A stretch of DNA of 64,000 nt from Alphaproteobacteria bacterium. Lineage in GTDB: Bacteria > Pseudomonadota > Alphaproteobacteria > UBA6615. Location of the stretch: positions 186,001-250,000 of the forward strand of contig JAALLF010000003.1 in NCBI GenBank assembly GCA_011087645.1. Direction: 5' to 3'. The notes below the pieces were generated by a model. It searched no databases and was not told the origin of the DNA. It was given only the letters and a program-made list of their open reading frames with translations. The translations under genes were made by a program, and so were the position numbers. Below, one piece after another: positions 6,954 through 15,889 of the stretch. Position 1 is the first letter of the stretch. Every line of letters starts with the position of its first letter.

Positions 6954-7113
6954 CTGTTGTCTCCGCTTTCTAAGAACTCAGGCTTAGCTCAAGTCGGCTG
7001 CTGCGGCCAGCCGCCGCTGGATGTAGTTGAGCCTAGCAGGCCAAAGCACCTGCGGATGGTAACATAGAGGCAGCTTGTGTTAGCTAGGTCCTGCAGTTGA
7101 GCGAGAAAGCAGA
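6954..7113. promoter_or_regulatory. Divergent uraH / puuE control region with nested inverted repeats
   Basis: The 160 bases separate two divergent purine genes. Inside are an imperfect inverted repeat GCTTAGCTCAA (6982-6992) / TTGAGCCTAGC (7027-7037), matching at 9 of 11 positions, and within it CGGCTG / CAGCCG arms near 6995-7013. This could be the operator of a purine-responsive regulator encoded elsewhere. No regulator gene is present in the locus. Promoter elements were not resolved. Confidence 0.35.
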
Positions 7114-8037
7114 ATGGCATCAGATCAGAATTACCCCCGCGACCTTGTTGGTTATGGCCCGACGCCGCCGAACCCGAACTGGCCAAACGGCGGCCGGTTG
7201 GCCGTTCAGTTCGTAATTAATTACGAGGAGGGCGCGGAGAATACGATTCTGCATGGCGATGCCGCGTCTGAGGCTTTTCTGTCCGAAATTATCGGCGCTG
7301 ACGCCCGCGCCGGGGTCCGCCATATGAGTATGGAATCTTTCTACGAATATGGCAGCAGGGTTGGTGTGTGGCGTTTGTTCCGGTTATTCCAAGAGCGACA
7401 AATTCCGATCACTATGTTTGCCGCGGCCATGGCATTGGAGCGCCATCCCGCCGTTGCCGAGGCCGCTATGAAGTCCGGCTTCGAGATTTGTAGTCATGGC
7501 TACCGTTGGATCGATTACCAATATGTGCCGGAAGCGGAAGAGCGCGAACATTTGCAAAAGGCGATCGAAGTCCAAACAAAGGTCACGGGGGAACGGCCGC
7601 TGGGCTGGTACACCGGCCGCACGAGTGAGAACACTCGCCGACTCGTCGCGGAAGAAGGTGGATTTCTCTACGACGCCGACGATTACAATGACGAGCTGCC
7701 ATTTTGGACTGATATTGATGGTAGGTCGCATCTGGTCGTACCCTATTCGCTCGACGTCAACGACATGCGATTTGCGACAGCTCAGGGTTTCAACGCCGGC
7801 GATCAATTTTATAACTATCTCAAAGACAGCTTCGATACGCTTTACGAAGAAGGGGCAACCAGCCCGAAGATGCTGTCGGTTGGCTTGCACTGCCGACTCG
7901 GCGGTCGGCCTGGCAGGTTTCCGGCCTTGAAGCGCTTCGTCGATTATGCCCAGGGCCACGACGATGTGTGGTTCTGCCGCCGGGTTGATATTGCGCGGCA
8001 TTGGCGGGCCGAATTCCCGGCGCCAACCAACGCTTGA
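7114..8037 (+). CDS. puuE: Allantoinase, polysaccharide-deacetylase type (PuuE)
   Basis: 307 residues from ATG 7114, the usual PuuE length. NodB-fold deacetylase features: RLAVQFVINYEEGAEN near the N-terminus (family VNYEEG), GSRVGVWRLFRLF, FEICSHGYRWIDYQ with the metal-region His, and HCRLGGRPGRFPAL near the C-terminus. This cofactor-independent enzyme opens the allantoin ring to allantoate and replaces the amidohydrolase AllB. It is followed after 18 bases by allantoicase, giving a puuE-alc-allA operon. Cytoplasmic; no signal peptide. Confidence 0.93.
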   Translation: MASDQNYPRDLVGYGPTPPNPNWPNGGRLAVQFVINYEEGAENTILHGDAASEAFLSEIIGADARAGVRHMSMESFYEYGSRVGVWRLFRLFQERQIPITMFAAAMALERHPAVAEAAMKSGFEICSHGYRWIDYQYVPEAEEREHLQKAIEVQTKVTGERPLGWYTGRTSENTRRLVAEEGGFLYDADDYNDELPFWTDIDGRSHLVVPYSLDVNDMRFATAQGFNAGDQFYNYLKDSFDTLYEEGATSPKMLSVGLHCRLGGRPGRFPALKRFVDYAQGHDDVWFCRRVDIARHWRAEFPAPTNA

Positions 8038-8055
8038 TGGTATGGCGGATGTTCG

Positions 8056-9063
8056 ATGACTAACGAGACCAATCCCCCAGCTTTCACAATACGCTACGTC
8101 AATCTGGCGAGTGAGTCGATGGGCGCGCGGGCGACGAGTACAAGCGACGATTTTTTTGCCGCCAAGGAGCGCATGCTGCAAGACTCCAATCCGGTTTTTC
8201 TTGCCGATAAGTATGACGACAATGGCAAATGGATGGACGGCTGGGAATCGCGCCGCCGTCGCCACGGCGGCCATGACCATTGTGTCGTCCGGCTGGCTCA
8301 TGCCGGACAAATTCACGGCGTTGAAGTCGACACCAGCTTTTTTACCGGTAATTACCCGCCAGAATTTTCGCTTGAAGGTGCCTTATGTGGCGACCGTGAA
8401 CCCGCTGACGATGATTGGCAACTGATCGTCGAGAAGACTGCCATCGCGGGCGACAGTAAAAATTATGTGCCGATCGAGAATGCCGGGGTCTTCGATACTA
8501 TTTGCCTACACATATACCCGGACGGTGGTATTGCGCGCTTGCGCGTTTACGGCCAATCCATGTGGGACACCGCCATTGAGACGGATCAGGAGTACGAACT
8601 TTCGGCGATTGGTAATGGCGGGCGGGTGATCGGTTTTAGCGACTCCCACTATGGACCGGCTTGGCCGATATTTGTACCGGGCCGTGGCGTCAATATGGGG
8701 GATGGCTGGGAAACCCGCCGTCGTCGTGATGGCGGCACCGATTGGTTGGTCGCGGCGCTTGGCCGGCCCGGTAGAGTGACGCGGATCGAAGTCGACACCG
8801 CTCATTTTAAAGGGAACTATCCGGACCGATGCTCGATCCAGGCGGCTTTGATAACAGGTAAGAGCGATGAAGAGGCGCTTGCCGAAGCCGAAGGCTGGCC
8901 GATGCTGTTGCCGGTGCAAAATTTGGAAATGGACCGGCAACACTTTTATGCCGATGAAATCGATAATAATTTCGGTCCGGTGTCTCACATCAGGTTCAAC
9001 AACATCCCTGACGGCGGGATCAGTCGGTTGCGCGTGTTCGGCACTGTAGACATTGATGATTAA
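8056..9063 (+). CDS. alc: Allantoicase
   Basis: 335 residues with the two tandem allantoicase jelly-roll repeats typical of the family. Repeat 1 has DGWESRRRRHGGHDHCVVRL and FFTGNYPPEFS; repeat 2 has GWETRRRRDGGTDWLVAALG and HFKGNYPDRCS; each ends with a PDGGIxRLRV motif (PDGGIARLRVYG, PDGGISRLRVFG). It hydrolyses allantoate to ureidoglycolate and urea. The stop overlaps the start of allA by 11 bases, so the last two steps are translationally coupled. Confidence 0.95.
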   Translation: MTNETNPPAFTIRYVNLASESMGARATSTSDDFFAAKERMLQDSNPVFLADKYDDNGKWMDGWESRRRRHGGHDHCVVRLAHAGQIHGVEVDTSFFTGNYPPEFSLEGALCGDREPADDDWQLIVEKTAIAGDSKNYVPIENAGVFDTICLHIYPDGGIARLRVYGQSMWDTAIETDQEYELSAIGNGGRVIGFSDSHYGPAWPIFVPGRGVNMGDGWETRRRRDGGTDWLVAALGRPGRVTRIEVDTAHFKGNYPDRCSIQAALITGKSDEEALAEAEGWPMLLPVQNLEMDRQHFYADEIDNNFGPVSHIRFNNIPDGGISRLRVFGTVDIDD

Positions 9064-9568
9064 CCTGGCGCCACAGGCTCTAACGGCGAAAGCATTCGCC
9101 CCGTTCGGTGACGTTATCGAGGCCGGATCTGCAAATTCGTTTGCGATCAATGATGATTTGGCGCAGCGCCACGATGACTTAGCCTTTGTTGACACTGGTG
9201 ACGAAGGCGGCCGGCCCAATGTTAGTATTTTCGTTAGCAAACCAAAACCGCTGCCGGTTGTCATCGATATGGTCGAGCGTCATCCGCTGGGTAGTCAGTT
9301 ATTCGTTCCTTTGGGCCATCACCCATACCTGGTGGTCGTCACAGATGTGGCCCCGCCATTTGAGGCTGCCGATCTTACAACTTTTCTGATTACCGACGGC
9401 CGTGGCGTGAATTACCGGAAAGGGCTTTGGCATTTGCCGCTATGTCCGCTGTACGAACCTAGCCGGTTTCTGGTTATCGACCGTGGTGGTCCGGGTGAAA
9501 ATTGCGACGAGTTTTACTTTCCGGACGACATGCGGATTACGATCGACCTCGATCACCCCGCTAAATAA
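9053..9568 (+). CDS. allA: Ureidoglycolate lyase
   Basis: 171 residues (ATG 9053). Ureidoglycolate lyase family signs: LTAKAFAPFGDVIEA at the N-terminus, FVSKPKPLPVVIDMVERHPLG-type region (first 20 residues only), SQLFVPLGHHPYLVVV, then GVNYRKGLWHLPL with the family His near the active site, and FLVIDRGGPGENCDE. It splits ureidoglycolate into glyoxylate and urea, completing purine breakdown here. Genes for urease or glyoxylate use are not in the window. Confidence 0.93.
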   Translation: MMINLAPQALTAKAFAPFGDVIEAGSANSFAINDDLAQRHDDLAFVDTGDEGGRPNVSIFVSKPKPLPVVIDMVERHPLGSQLFVPLGHHPYLVVVTDVAPPFEAADLTTFLITDGRGVNYRKGLWHLPLCPLYEPSRFLVIDRGGPGENCDEFYFPDDMRITIDLDHPAK

Positions 9569-9578
9569 ACATGGCTGC

Positions 9579-10049
9579 TCAATATTCGATTTTGCTGTCG
9601 GAGCTTTCCCATGCTTGGAATGCGGCCAGGGCTTCGTCCGCCAAAAGACGGTCGGTCGGTATGGCGCGCTCGCTGATCGGTAAAGGGATTTCGCGGTAAA
9701 TGTGATCGTCGTCGAAACCGATCGCCGCTGCATCGGTTTTTGAATTTCCGTAGTAGATGTGATCGAGCCGCGCCCAATAAATGGCGCTCAGACACATCGG
9801 GCACGGCTCGCAGCTAGCGTAAATTTCGCATCCGGCGAGGCTGAAGGAGCCAAGTTCACGACACGCAGCGCGAATGGCCACTACCTCGGCATGGGCCGTC
9901 GGATCATGGGAACCGGTAACCTGGTTGGTGCCTTCGCCGATAATGCGTCCATCACGCACGATGACAGCGCCGAATGGCCCGCCGCCACTCTCAGTGACAT
10001 TTTGTTCGGCCAGGGCGATCGCGTGCCGCATAAAACTATTCTGATCCAT
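9579..10049 (-). CDS. guaD: Guanine deaminase, cytidine-deaminase-like type
   Basis: 156 residues. Zinc site motifs are HAEVVAIRAAC (HAE: zinc His and catalytic Glu) and SCEPCPMCLSAIYWARL (PCxxC zinc cysteines). The later segment IGFDDDHIYREI and the ending SDSKIEY match the Bacillus-type GuaD rather than TadA. It deaminates guanine to xanthine, feeding XdhAB. Start: ATG 10049 (MDQNSFMRHAIALAEQN) agrees with family starts; the frame runs on to 10181 but that extension looks non-coding. The gene points against its neighbours and ends 10 bases from the allA stop. Confidence 0.88.
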   Translation of the reverse strand: MDQNSFMRHAIALAEQNVTESGGGPFGAVIVRDGRIIGEGTNQVTGSHDPTAHAEVVAIRAACRELGSFSLAGCEIYASCEPCPMCLSAIYWARLDHIYYGNSKTDAAAIGFDDDHIYREIPLPISERAIPTDRLLADEALAAFQAWESSDSKIEY

Positions 10050-10394
10050 ACTTGGTCTGCTCCAAACCACTTTGCTCCAGATATCGACCGTATCACGTTG
10101 GTGTTGGCGATAAATACCGTCCAATAGGCGAATACGCCCTACTTCATAATTTCGAAGCGGTGTTACAGAAGGGCTCGCCATTGAGTGAATACCGATGTAC
10201 GCTGGTGCCGCGATGTTAAGAAATGCGCACGCGGCTCGGCGCTTGAGGTCCCCTCAAGCGTATTAAACTTTGAGACGCTCAAGGAACTATCCGCATCTTC
10301 CGGAATTATGCGGGCTTTGGTTGTCGCGGTGTCGACAGGCAAGCTCTATGGGGGAGGGTGCGCGCGGTTCAAAAAGTGGGATGGCGATTGCGAA
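10050..10394. promoter_or_regulatory. Divergent guaD / uraD intergenic region
   Basis: 345 bases without a convincing gene. A rightward frame is open from 10185 into uraD, but the part before 10395 has no resemblance to the OHCU decarboxylase family. The region should hold the promoters for guaD and for the long uraD-to-importer operon. No clear operator or hairpin was recognised. Confidence 0.5.
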
Positions 10395-10916
10395 ATGGCA
10401 GGGCGTGCGGTGACATTGGCGGAAATTAATGACGGCGGCGCAGGGCAATTCGTCGATGTTCTGGGCGATGTCTTTGAAAATTCGCCGTGGCTTGTAGAGC
10501 GTGCCGCAGCCGCGCTTCCTTATGAGTCACGCGAAGCCCTCGTCGCGAAACTTCTAAATGTCATGACGACAGCGGCGCAGGATGAGCAGTTGGCCCTGAT
10601 CAGGGCCCATCCTGATTTGGCCGGCAAGGCCGCGCGGTCAGGTGAGTTGACCGACAGTTCCACGCGCGAGCAAGCCGGCGCGGGTTTGGATCAATTGTCC
10701 GATGCCGAATTCGATCAATTCAACAAGCTGAATGCCGCTTATCAAGCGCGGTTTGGCTTTCCGTTCATCATTGCTGTGCGCGATCACGACAAGGCCTCAA
10801 TATTGGCTGCGTTCGAGGCCCGCTTGACCAACGAGCCCGTTAGGGAAATATCCGAAGCGATGCGCAACATTGCGCGCATCGTTAGCCTGCGCATTGTCGA
10901 TACGGTCTTGGAGTAA
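10395..10916 (+). CDS. uraD: OHCU (2-oxo-4-hydroxy-4-carboxy-5-ureidoimidazoline) decarboxylase
   Basis: 173 residues from ATG 10395. Hallmarks: FENSPWLVERA, the motif RAHPDLAGKAA with catalytic His, STREQAGAGLDQL and FGFPFIIAVRDH. It converts OHCU to (S)-allantoin, the step after UraH. The open frame extends upstream to 10185, but family proteins start near MAGRAVTLAEIN, so that start was preferred. First gene of a same-strand run with puuD, xdhAB and the ABC importer. Confidence 0.93.
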   Translation: MAGRAVTLAEINDGGAGQFVDVLGDVFENSPWLVERAAAALPYESREALVAKLLNVMTTAAQDEQLALIRAHPDLAGKAARSGELTDSSTREQAGAGLDQLSDAEFDQFNKLNAAYQARFGFPFIIAVRDHDKASILAAFEARLTNEPVREISEAMRNIARIVSLRIVDTVLE

Positions 10917-10922
10917 TTGGGT

Positions 10923-12122
10923 ATGGAAACCGTCATTCTTGACTGGCTTAATTTGGTTGTCCGCTGGACTCATGTCATCGCCGGCATCGCGTGGATCGGA
11001 TCGTCATTTTTCTTCATGTGGCTCGACGCCCATCTCGAAGAGCCTGCTCCCGGCAAGGACGGTGTGGAGGGCGAACTTTGGATGGTTCATAGCGGCGGTT
11101 TCTATGAGGTCGACAAATTCCAAGTCGTTCCTTCAGCCATCCCCCGCACGCTCCATTGGTTTAAATGGGAAGCCGGCTTTACCGGTATATCTGGCGTCAT
11201 CCTGTTGGCGATCGTCTACTATCTTGGCGCTGAGGCCTTTCTGATCGATACCGAAGTCGCCGACTTGACGCGGTTGCAGGCAGTAGGGATTGGGGTTGGC
11301 ACGCTGATTGTCGGCTGGCTGGCTTATGACGGCCTCTACGCCTCGGGGTTTGGACAACAGAACCCCCGTATCGCTGACGCCATTTCGATTGTGGTGATTT
11401 GCCTTATCGCGGTTGGATTGTCTCAAGTTTTCACGGGTCGTGCGGCCTATGTTCATGTCGGAGGCCTCATTGGCATCGTCATGGTGGTCAATGTCTTTGC
11501 CCGCATCATTCCCGCGCAGCGCAATTTAATCGCCGCCCGCACCGCCGGCGATGAGCCGGACCCCAGCCTGGGCAAGCGCGCGAAACAGCGTTCGATCCAC
11601 AATAATTACCTGACCCTGCCGGTCGTCTTCATCATGCTGAGCAGCCATTATCCGATGACATTCGGTCATCCTCAGGGCTGGGTGCTGTTGATAGCGATCT
11701 CGGTTGCCGGCGCGCTTGTCCGGCATTGGTTCAACCTTCGCAACGCGAGCACGCCCGCGCTCTGGCCGATTCCGGCCGCCGTCGTGATATTTCTAATTAC
11801 CGCCGCCTGGGCATCTCTACCGACGATTCAAGCGGAACGCGCAGCGGCGTCCGGTGAAGCGGTAAACTTTATCGAAGTTCGTACAATCATCGATAAACGC
11901 TGCATCGTTTGTCATGCTGAACGCCCGACCTATGAAGGCTTCGAAGTCGCGCCCAAGGGCATCAAATTCGACCTGGCGGCGGACATTCGTAAAAATGCAA
12001 CGGCGATCAAAAAAACCACGATCGATACGGACACCATGCCCTTGGGCAATGAAACCAAAATGACTCCCGAAGAGCGGGCGGTGCTTGGCGCTTGGATTCG
12101 CGCCGGCGCGAATGTCGAATAA
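10923..12122 (+). CDS. puuD: Membrane urate hydroxylase with C-terminal cytochrome c domain
   Basis: 399 residues. The N-terminal 300 contain about eight hydrophobic helices, beginning RWTHVIAGIAWIGSSFFFM, the signature of PuuD. The C-terminus is a cytochrome c domain with one haem site CIVCH, an IKFDLAADI segment and MTPEERAVLGAWIRAGA. It oxidises urate to 5-hydroxyisourate and passes electrons to the respiratory chain instead of O2, replacing soluble uricase. The ATG at 10923 is preferred to TTG 10917. Membrane location places urate oxidation at the inner membrane. Confidence 0.95.
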   Translation: METVILDWLNLVVRWTHVIAGIAWIGSSFFFMWLDAHLEEPAPGKDGVEGELWMVHSGGFYEVDKFQVVPSAIPRTLHWFKWEAGFTGISGVILLAIVYYLGAEAFLIDTEVADLTRLQAVGIGVGTLIVGWLAYDGLYASGFGQQNPRIADAISIVVICLIAVGLSQVFTGRAAYVHVGGLIGIVMVVNVFARIIPAQRNLIAARTAGDEPDPSLGKRAKQRSIHNNYLTLPVVFIMLSSHYPMTFGHPQGWVLLIAISVAGALVRHWFNLRNASTPALWPIPAAVVIFLITAAWASLPTIQAERAAASGEAVNFIEVRTIIDKRCIVCHAERPTYEGFEVAPKGIKFDLAADIRKNATAIKKTTIDTDTMPLGNETKMTPEERAVLGAWIRAGANVE

Positions 12123-12146
12123 GCGACGAAAGGGACGAGAATTCCG

Positions 12147-13544
12147 GTGGCGATCAACTTCACATTGAATGGTGAACTTCGCGAAGAAGCGTCGGTATCG
12201 CCGACGATGACCGCCTTGGAATTTCTGCGCGAGAACGCCGGTCTCACAGGCACCAAGGAAGGGTGCGCAGAGGGCGATTGCGGCGCTTGCACCATCGCGC
12301 TGGTGCGTAACGGCACAGGACGGCTTGAGGCTGTGAATTCCTGCCTGCTGGTGGTCGGTCAACTCGATGGCGCCAACGTTGTCACCGTTGAGGGCCTGAC
12401 CGAAAAGGGAGGAGAACTCGAAGCGGTCCAACAGGCGATCGTTACTCAAGATGGCACCCAGTGTGGCTTCTGTACGCCCGGTTTCGTGATGGCGCTGCAT
12501 GCTTTGCGTCATAGCGGCGAGGCAGTGAGTGACGACATTATCCACGACGCCCTGGCCGGAAACCTGTGCCGTTGCACCGGTTATCGTTCAATCGTCGATG
12601 CGGCGCGAACGGCGTGCGCGGTTCCTGCCGGCGCAGTAAGTTCGAATGATTTGCAAGCCGGCAATGCGCACGAGGCTGACAGCGAACTTTACTATGCGCC
12701 GAAGACGATTGCCGAGCTGATCGCTCGGCGCGCCGAGCATCCCGAGGCGCCTTTGCTGTCTGGGGGTACCGACCTTGGCTTGTTGTTCAGCAAGGAACGG
12801 CAAAAGTTTCCGGTCACCATCTATACCCAAAATGTCGAAGAACTACGCCTGATCGACGAGGACGCCGCCGCTATCACCATCGGCGCGGCGGCGACCTATA
12901 CCGAAGCGCTGCCGCTTATCGAAACCAACTATCCCTCGTTCGGGGTTCTGATCCACCGCATCGGATCGCGGCAAATCCGCAATGTGGGGACGATTGGCGG
13001 CAATATCGGCAACGCCTCGCCGATCGGCGACACGCCGCCGTGCCTAATCGCGCTAGGCTCTGTTCTGGCGCTGCACGGCGCCGGCGGTAGGCGTGAGATA
13101 GCCCTGGAAAATTTCTTCCTCGACTATCGCAGCACCGATCTGCAACCCGACGAAATCATCGAAAGCGTGCGTATTCCAAAACTGAGTAAGGGACAGATAT
13201 TCCGCACCTATAAAATTTCCAAGCGCTACGACCAGGATATCTCCTCGGTTATCGGCGCGTTCCACCTGACCTTGGCCGGTGGTGTCGTGACGGAGGTCCG
13301 CATCGCTTTCGGCGGTATGGCGGCGACTCCCAAGCGTGCGGCAGCTTGTGAGTTGGCGCTGACCGGCAAGACCTGGTCGGAAGAATCCGTCGCCTTGGCC
13401 GCGGCTGAAATCAGCAAAGACTTCTCACCGATCGGCGATCATCGCGCCAGCGCGGCCTACCGCCTGCGCGTTGCCGAAAATCTATTCGTACGGTTGTTCC
13501 GCGATATTGAGGGTTCAGACCATGTGGAGGTGATGGCGTTATGA
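12147..13544 (+). CDS. xdhA: Xanthine dehydrogenase small subunit (2Fe-2S and FAD)
   Basis: 465 residues from GTG 12147. Two 2Fe-2S domains: plant ferredoxin type EGCAEGDCGACTIAL and the helical type QCGFCTPGFVMAL with NLCRCTGYRSIVDA. The FAD-binding region shows LLSGGTDLGLLFSK and IRNVGTIGGNIGNASPIGD. It takes electrons from the molybdenum subunit and reduces NAD. The stop overlaps the start of xdhB by 4 bases. No xdhC maturation gene lies nearby. Confidence 0.95.
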   Translation: MAINFTLNGELREEASVSPTMTALEFLRENAGLTGTKEGCAEGDCGACTIALVRNGTGRLEAVNSCLLVVGQLDGANVVTVEGLTEKGGELEAVQQAIVTQDGTQCGFCTPGFVMALHALRHSGEAVSDDIIHDALAGNLCRCTGYRSIVDAARTACAVPAGAVSSNDLQAGNAHEADSELYYAPKTIAELIARRAEHPEAPLLSGGTDLGLLFSKERQKFPVTIYTQNVEELRLIDEDAAAITIGAAATYTEALPLIETNYPSFGVLIHRIGSRQIRNVGTIGGNIGNASPIGDTPPCLIALGSVLALHGAGGRREIALENFFLDYRSTDLQPDEIIESVRIPKLSKGQIFRTYKISKRYDQDISSVIGAFHLTLAGGVVTEVRIAFGGMAATPKRAAACELALTGKTWSEESVALAAAEISKDFSPIGDHRASAAYRLRVAENLFVRLFRDIEGSDHVEVMAL

Positions 13545-15880
13545 GCGTCGAGACCGACATCGTCGGAGCGGTTCACACCAAGGTCCGCCATGACAGCGCC
13601 CGCGGTCATGTCACCGGACAAGCGCAATACATCGACGATATGCCCCTGTTGCCGGGCACTTTGGAAGTGGTGTTGGTCACCAGCCCGCACCCCCATGCCG
13701 CCATCGTTTCGATCGATGTTGCCGCGGCGCGCGCCGCCGATGGCGTCCGCGATGTGATCTCGGCAAACGGTATTCCCGGCGACAATAATATCGGACCGGT
13801 CTTTGACGGCGAGCCGGCACTGGCCGAAGGCGTTGTCGATTATGTCGGGGCGCCGGTGGTCGCCATTGCGGCCGATAGCTACGATCAAGCCCGCGCTGCC
13901 GCTGCCTTGGTGAAAATCGACTATGAGGTGCGCCCCGCGGTCCTCGACATCGAGCAGGCTCTGGAACAGGAGCTCTATACCTACCCGCCGCAATTCATGA
14001 CGATCGGAGATCCCGACGCAGCTATCACGAAGGCGCAGCATCGTATCGACGGCGAGGTAAGATGCGGCGGCCAGGATCATTTTTACCTGGAAAGCCATAT
14101 CGCCATGGCGGTCCCCGGTGAATTTGGCGATCTGCAAGTCTATTGCTCGACCCAGCATCCCAGCGAAGTGCAACACGGGGTTGCTCATGTCTTGGGGGTG
14201 CCCACTAATGAGGTAACGGTCGAGGTGCGGCGCATGGGCGGCGCCTTCGGCGGCAAGGAAAGCCAGCCATCGATCTTCGCGGCGATTGCGGCGCTGTTGG
14301 CCGATCGCACGGGACAACCGGTGAAGCTCCGCCTGCGCCGCGACGACGATATGGTTATCACCGGCAAGCGCCATGATTTTCTGTTTCGCTATGACGTTGG
14401 CTTCGACCCAGATGGCCGGATCGAGGGTGTCGATATCTTGATGGGGATGCGTTCGGGCAATGTGGCCGATCTCAGCCCCGGCGTGTTGGCCCGTGCGCTA
14501 TGCCATGCCGACAATTGCTATTACCTGCCGAATGCCAGGTTGCGCGGCTATCCGTGCAAGACAAATACCGTGTCGAACACCGCCTTCCGCGGTTTTGGCG
14601 GACCGCAAGGCATGCTGGTAATCGAAACCGTGATCGAGCATATCGCGCGAACTCTCGGCCGCGCCGTCGATGAAATCCGCGCGGTCAACTACTACAGCAC
14701 CGACGACCGCAATGTGACCCCATACCAGCAGCGGGTAACTGACAACATTATCTTGCCGATAGTGGACCGGCTGCGTTCGGAAATAGATTTCGATGGGCTG
14801 TCGAGCGCCATTGATGAGTTCAATGGCGCCAACCAGACGCTTAAAAAAGGTATTGCGTTGATGCCGGTGAAATTCGGCATTTCGTTTAATACGCCGAAGC
14901 TCAATCAGGCTGGAGCGCTGGTCCACGTTTACACAGACGGCAGCGTGCATCTAAATCATGGCGGCACCGAGATGGGCCAGGGCCTGTTTACCAAGGTAGC
15001 CCAGGTGGTGGCGTCGGTGTTCCAGATCGATCTTGACAATATCAAGATATCATCGACCCGTACCGACAAGGTGCCCAACACGTCGGCGACCGCGGCGTCG
15101 GCAGGATCAGACCTCAACGGCATGGCCGCCTTCAACGCCACCAACACGATCAAGGCGCGCATGGTCGAGGTCGCCGCGAACCATTTCAGCGCTAGCGTGG
15201 ATTCGATCGAATTTCGTCAGAACCGGGTCTATGCCGGCAATGAGAGCCTGTCGTTTACCGAATTGGCGCAACTCACCTGGGACGAACGCGTTTCCCTGTC
15301 GGCGACCGGCTTCTACAGCACGCCGGGGCTCAGCTGGGACGCCAAGTCGATGATCGGCAATCCGTTTTACTATTACACTTATGGCGCGGCGGTCTCCGAA
15401 GTGGTGATCGATACGCTGACCGGCGAAAGCCGGGTGTTGCGTACCGATATTTTGCAAGATTGCGGCAACTCCCTGAACCCGGCGATAGATCTCGGTCAGA
15501 TCGAGGGGGCTTTCGTGCAAGGCCAAGGCTGGCTGACATCGGAGGAACTGGTCTGGGACGATGCCGGCCGCCTGCTGACCCACGGGCCGTCGACCTACAA
15601 AATTCCTGGCAGCCGGGACGTGCCGCCGATCTTCAATGTCCATATTCTCGAAGATGCGCCGAACCGCGAAGCGACGATATTCCATTCCAAGGCGGTGGGT
15701 GAACCGCCATTGATGCTGGCGCTGTCGGTCTGGCTGGCGATCCGTGATGCGGTCTCACGCGTCACAGGTCATCGCCACTTGCCGAACCTCGACGCCCCGG
15801 CGACGCCGGAGGCAATTTTGATGGCGGTCGATGATATCAAACGGCGGGACAGCCAAACCCCCAGCCCAGCGAAGGTGTGA
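13541..15880 (+). CDS. xdhB: Xanthine dehydrogenase molybdopterin-binding subunit
   Basis: 779 residues, full length for bacterial XdhB. Features: HDSARGHVTGQAQYIDDMP near the start, GGQDHFYLESH with the substrate-pocket Glu region, RMGGAFGGKESQ (molybdopterin/substrate loop), TAFRGFGGPQGM with the conserved Arg, and HSKAVGEPPLMLALSV containing the catalytic Glu. With XdhA it oxidises hypoxanthine/xanthine to urate, the entry to the pathway encoded around it. The next gene starts 10 bases later. Confidence 0.95.
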   Translation: MSVETDIVGAVHTKVRHDSARGHVTGQAQYIDDMPLLPGTLEVVLVTSPHPHAAIVSIDVAAARAADGVRDVISANGIPGDNNIGPVFDGEPALAEGVVDYVGAPVVAIAADSYDQARAAAALVKIDYEVRPAVLDIEQALEQELYTYPPQFMTIGDPDAAITKAQHRIDGEVRCGGQDHFYLESHIAMAVPGEFGDLQVYCSTQHPSEVQHGVAHVLGVPTNEVTVEVRRMGGAFGGKESQPSIFAAIAALLADRTGQPVKLRLRRDDDMVITGKRHDFLFRYDVGFDPDGRIEGVDILMGMRSGNVADLSPGVLARALCHADNCYYLPNARLRGYPCKTNTVSNTAFRGFGGPQGMLVIETVIEHIARTLGRAVDEIRAVNYYSTDDRNVTPYQQRVTDNIILPIVDRLRSEIDFDGLSSAIDEFNGANQTLKKGIALMPVKFGISFNTPKLNQAGALVHVYTDGSVHLNHGGTEMGQGLFTKVAQVVASVFQIDLDNIKISSTRTDKVPNTSATAASAGSDLNGMAAFNATNTIKARMVEVAANHFSASVDSIEFRQNRVYAGNESLSFTELAQLTWDERVSLSATGFYSTPGLSWDAKSMIGNPFYYYTYGAAVSEVVIDTLTGESRVLRTDILQDCGNSLNPAIDLGQIEGAFVQGQGWLTSEELVWDDAGRLLTHGPSTYKIPGSRDVPPIFNVHILEDAPNREATIFHSKAVGEPPLMLALSVWLAIRDAVSRVTGHRHLPNLDAPATPEAILMAVDDIKRRDSQTPSPAKV

Positions 15881-15889
15881 CGGTCGGTT

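Noticed and set aside
7384..8316. 310-residue reverse frame across puuE and alc
   Set aside because: No recognisable domain; spans the boundary of two well-identified genes on the other strand.
12147..15880. Aldehyde or carbon monoxide dehydrogenase instead of xanthine dehydrogenase
   Set aside because: The two-subunit layout with combined 2Fe-2S/FAD chain, the HDSARGHVTG start of the large chain and surrounding urate genes favour XdhAB.
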